Shown here in pieces: positions 6,080-6,963 of a stretch of DNA of 6,963 nucleotides. The stretch covers positions 22,131 through 29,093 of the forward strand of contig NVVI01000004.1 in NCBI GenBank assembly GCA_002402165.1, written 5' to 3'. The position numbers were made by a program, and so were the translations under genes. The DNA is from Flavobacteriales bacterium (GTDB lineage: Bacteria; Bacteroidota; Bacteroidia; Flavobacteriales_E; Vicingaceae). Under the pieces are notes generated by a model, which was not told the origin of the DNA, searched no databases, and saw only the letters and a list, made by a program, of their open reading frames with translations. Positions within the stretch are counted from its first letter, which is position 1. Every line of letters starts with the position of its first letter.

Positions 6080-6550
6080 TTAATTAGTTTGAGTTTTTAT
6101 TTGTTGAAGAGCAATTAATTTTTCTTGATTAATTTCTTGATTATGAATTGTTTTGCTCATTTTTATTTGTTGAGCAATCTTATTTTTAAAGTTATTGGAA
6201 AACACATTGCTTTTGTTGTAGTTCTGTAAAGCAATAAGTAAATTTTTATGGCTGTATTTATGTCGTGTTAGCAATCCACTTAAAAATAAAGGTGCGGTAA
6301 TTACAGCTAACCCTAAACCAATTGGCGGAACAATAGCTGTCACTCCAGCGGCAACAGGTAGGAAAGACATCTTTCCTGGTGCGCTGTAGTTCCTCTTTTC
6401 AAAAAACAGTTCAATGATTGCGATACTAGTATCATCAATTCCATATTGGTTGATGTATTCTTCGTAAGATGGTTTAGGAGTTTTTTCTTTTTTTGCAAAC
6501 CCATCTAAGGTTAGCAGACAAGAAATAGAAATTAAAAAAATGTATTTCAT
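6080..6550 (-). CDS. small exported protein with a long hydrophobic segment
   Basis: I start this at the ATG at 6550 (156 aa). A nine-codon longer frame begins at a TTG at 6577, but the signal peptide MKYIFLISISCLLTLDGFA fits the ATG, with likely cleavage after Ala19. Residues 20-58 are charged and include EEYINQYGIDDTSIAIIELFFEKR. Residues 62-94 are one long hydrophobic stretch, rich in Gly and Ala with a VPPIGLG turn, that could be one long or two short membrane helices. Then comes RHKYSHKNLLIALQNYN (96-112) and a Gln/Lys/Asn-rich tail. I recall similar unnamed proteins in Bacteroidota but cannot give a function. The Cys in the signal (residue 11) is not in a proper lipobox. It converges on the 5140 gene across a shared terminator and seems to be transcribed alone. 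Confidence 0.72.
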   Translation of the reverse strand: MKYIFLISISCLLTLDGFAKKEKTPKPSYEEYINQYGIDDTSIAIIELFFEKRNYSAPGKMSFLPVAAGVTAIVPPIGLGLAVITAPLFLSGLLTRHKYSHKNLLIALQNYNKSNVFSNNFKNKIAQQIKMSKTIHNQEINQEKLIALQQIKTQTN

Positions 6551-6574
6551 TTGCTTAAATATAAAGTTCAAGAA

Positions 6575-6605
6575 CAAATATCCTTTATTAATAAGCTTCA
6601 GTCAA
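6575..6605 (-). promoter_or_regulatory. candidate promoter of the small exported-protein gene
   Basis: On the minus strand TTG (complement of 6603-6605), a 20-base spacer and GATATTTG (complement of 6575-6582) match the Bacteroidota promoter with one mismatch in the -7 box. Transcription would begin about 15-20 bases before the ATG at 6550. Confidence 0.35.
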
Positions 6606-6657
6606 GAGTACGAATGTGTAAATTTTAATAAGAAAAATAACGGAATGTAGGACTGGA

Positions 6658-6681
6658 AAAATACTTAGAAGAAAGTATTTT
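6658..6681. repeat. perfect 9-bp hairpin
   Basis: AAAATACTT (6658-6666) and AAGTATTTT (6673-6681) pair perfectly around the loop AGAAGA. The A-rich left arm and T-rich right arm would suit an AT-type two-way terminator, possibly for a gene coming from the right edge. A second small hairpin follows at 6691-6705 (TTCTC/GAGAA, loop AGTAA). Confidence 0.5.
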
Positions 6682-6748
6682 ATTAAAAGTTTCTCAGTAA
6701 GAGAACGTATATGTTTTTATATTACTGAATTCTTGAGATGATACAAAC

Positions 6749-6780
6749 TGGCTATTTTATAAATGATAATAAAATAACCA
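6749..6780. repeat. 12-bp inverted repeat beside the tandem repeat
   Basis: TGGCTATTTTAT (6749-6760) and ATAAAATAACCA (6769-6780) pair at 11 of 12 positions (mismatch 6752/6777) around an eight-base loop. The right arm ends at the base where the 20-bp tandem repeat begins. Confidence 0.55.
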
Positions 6781-6820
6781 AAAAGCATCAAAAAGTAGTA
6801 AAAAGCATCAAAAAGTAGTA
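6781..6820. repeat. two exact 20-bp tandem repeats with phased A-tracts
   Basis: The unit AAAAGCATCAAAAAGTAGTA occurs twice with no mismatch (6781-6800, 6801-6820). Each unit consists of two related 10-base halves that begin AAAAG. A-tracts start at 6780, 6790, 6800 and 6810, and resume at 6831 and 6841, close to one per helical turn, which is the arrangement known to bend DNA. The 314-base gap between the ATG at 6550 and the candidate edge gene at 6865 holds this repeat, the hairpins and the candidate promoter; I see no complete gene in it. Confidence 0.7.
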
Positions 6821-6864
6821 GAAATTACTTAAAAGTGATTAAAAAAGTGTTAAAATTTATTTGT

Positions 6865-6963
6865 TTAATCCTCAAGTAAAATAACAAGACCTAGGGTTAT
6901 AAATCTAAATATATTAGAATAGAGGTCGCCAGTTGCATTGGCTTCAATTTTAAACATAGACCA
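6865..6963 (-). CDS. possible 3' end of a gene entering from the right edge
   Basis: On the minus strand the frame is open from the window edge for 32 codons to a TAA (complement of 6865-6867). The residues read WSMFKIEANATGDLY, then SNIFRFITLGLVILLED, a plausible protein tail with an amphipathic then hydrophobic end. In AT-rich DNA an open run of this length happens fairly often by chance, and a plus-strand frame is also open here over a shorter stretch (from about 6895). Two small inverted repeats lie inside it (TCTAA/TTAGA at 6904-6918; GCCA/TGGC at 6928-6942). I do not recognise the family. Confidence 0.3.
   Translation of the reverse strand, partial: WSMFKIEANATGDLYSNIFRFITLGLVILLED

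Noticed and set aside
6781..6820. The 20-bp repeats as a CRISPR array
   Set aside because: There are only two copies, directly adjoining with no spacers, and no cas gene in the window.
6888..6942. Nested inverted repeats (GACCT/AGGTC, TCTAA/TTAGA, GCCA/TGGC) as a tRNA, attachment site or structured RNA
   Set aside because: Stem lengths and spacing do not fit a tRNA, no integrase or duplicate half-site is seen, and the same bases may be coding on the minus strand.
1..6963. A new defence, secretion or mobile system spanning the window
   Set aside because: The genes lie in five or more separate transcription units on both strands, with ordinary envelope or unknown products and no nuclease, recombinase, toxin-antitoxin or transport core that would tie them together.

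Overview
This is an AT-rich window with small, tightly packed genes on both strands. Several signs point to a member of the Bacteroidota, most likely a Flavobacteriales-type marine or freshwater organism. Upstream regions carry matches to the phylum's promoter form (TTTG or TTG, about 19-21 bases, then TAnnTTTG), and starts are A-rich with weak Shine-Dalgarno sequences. Lipoprotein signals have acidic residues just after the cysteine, and there is a SpoIIE-type phosphatase with the YAKRIQQAILP linker common in this phylum. The genus cannot be fixed from this sequence.

Layout, left to right. Positions 2-256 (+) are the 3' end of an unrecognised gene that enters from the left edge. It converges on a minus-strand pair: a membrane-anchored PP2C/SpoIIE serine phosphatase (647-2119) followed four bases later by a small lipoprotein (262-642). 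A plus-strand outer-membrane beta-barrel gene (2314-2790) lies divergent from the phosphatase and overlaps, tail to tail, a second minus-strand pair: a lipoprotein (3140-3604) coupled by an ATGA overlap to an MmcQ/YjbR-family gene (2787-3143). Divergent from that pair, across only 58 bases, is a membrane-anchored TPR protein (3663-4349). Two plus-strand secreted proteins follow: a small TonB-C-like protein (4577-4903) and a 268-aa protein that looks like two copies of one alpha/beta unit (5140-5946). A good terminator hairpin separates the latter from a convergent gene for a small exported protein with a long hydrophobic segment (6080-6550). The last 0.4 kb has no complete gene but is rich in DNA structure: hairpins, a 20-bp tandem repeat and A-tracts phased at 10 bp. 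It may also contain the tail of a gene entering from the right edge.

Functionally, most products belong to the cell envelope: two lipoproteins, one beta-barrel, three other exported proteins, one TPR membrane protein and one signalling phosphatase. Nothing joins them into one recognisable pathway. I see no mobile element, CRISPR array, tRNA or rRNA, and no known defence or secretion system. This looks like ordinary chromosomal sequence. The points most worth a second look are a G8 tract inside the promoter region of the 5140 gene, the structured and probably bent DNA at 6658-6846, and the absence of any ATG at the expected start of the phosphatase.
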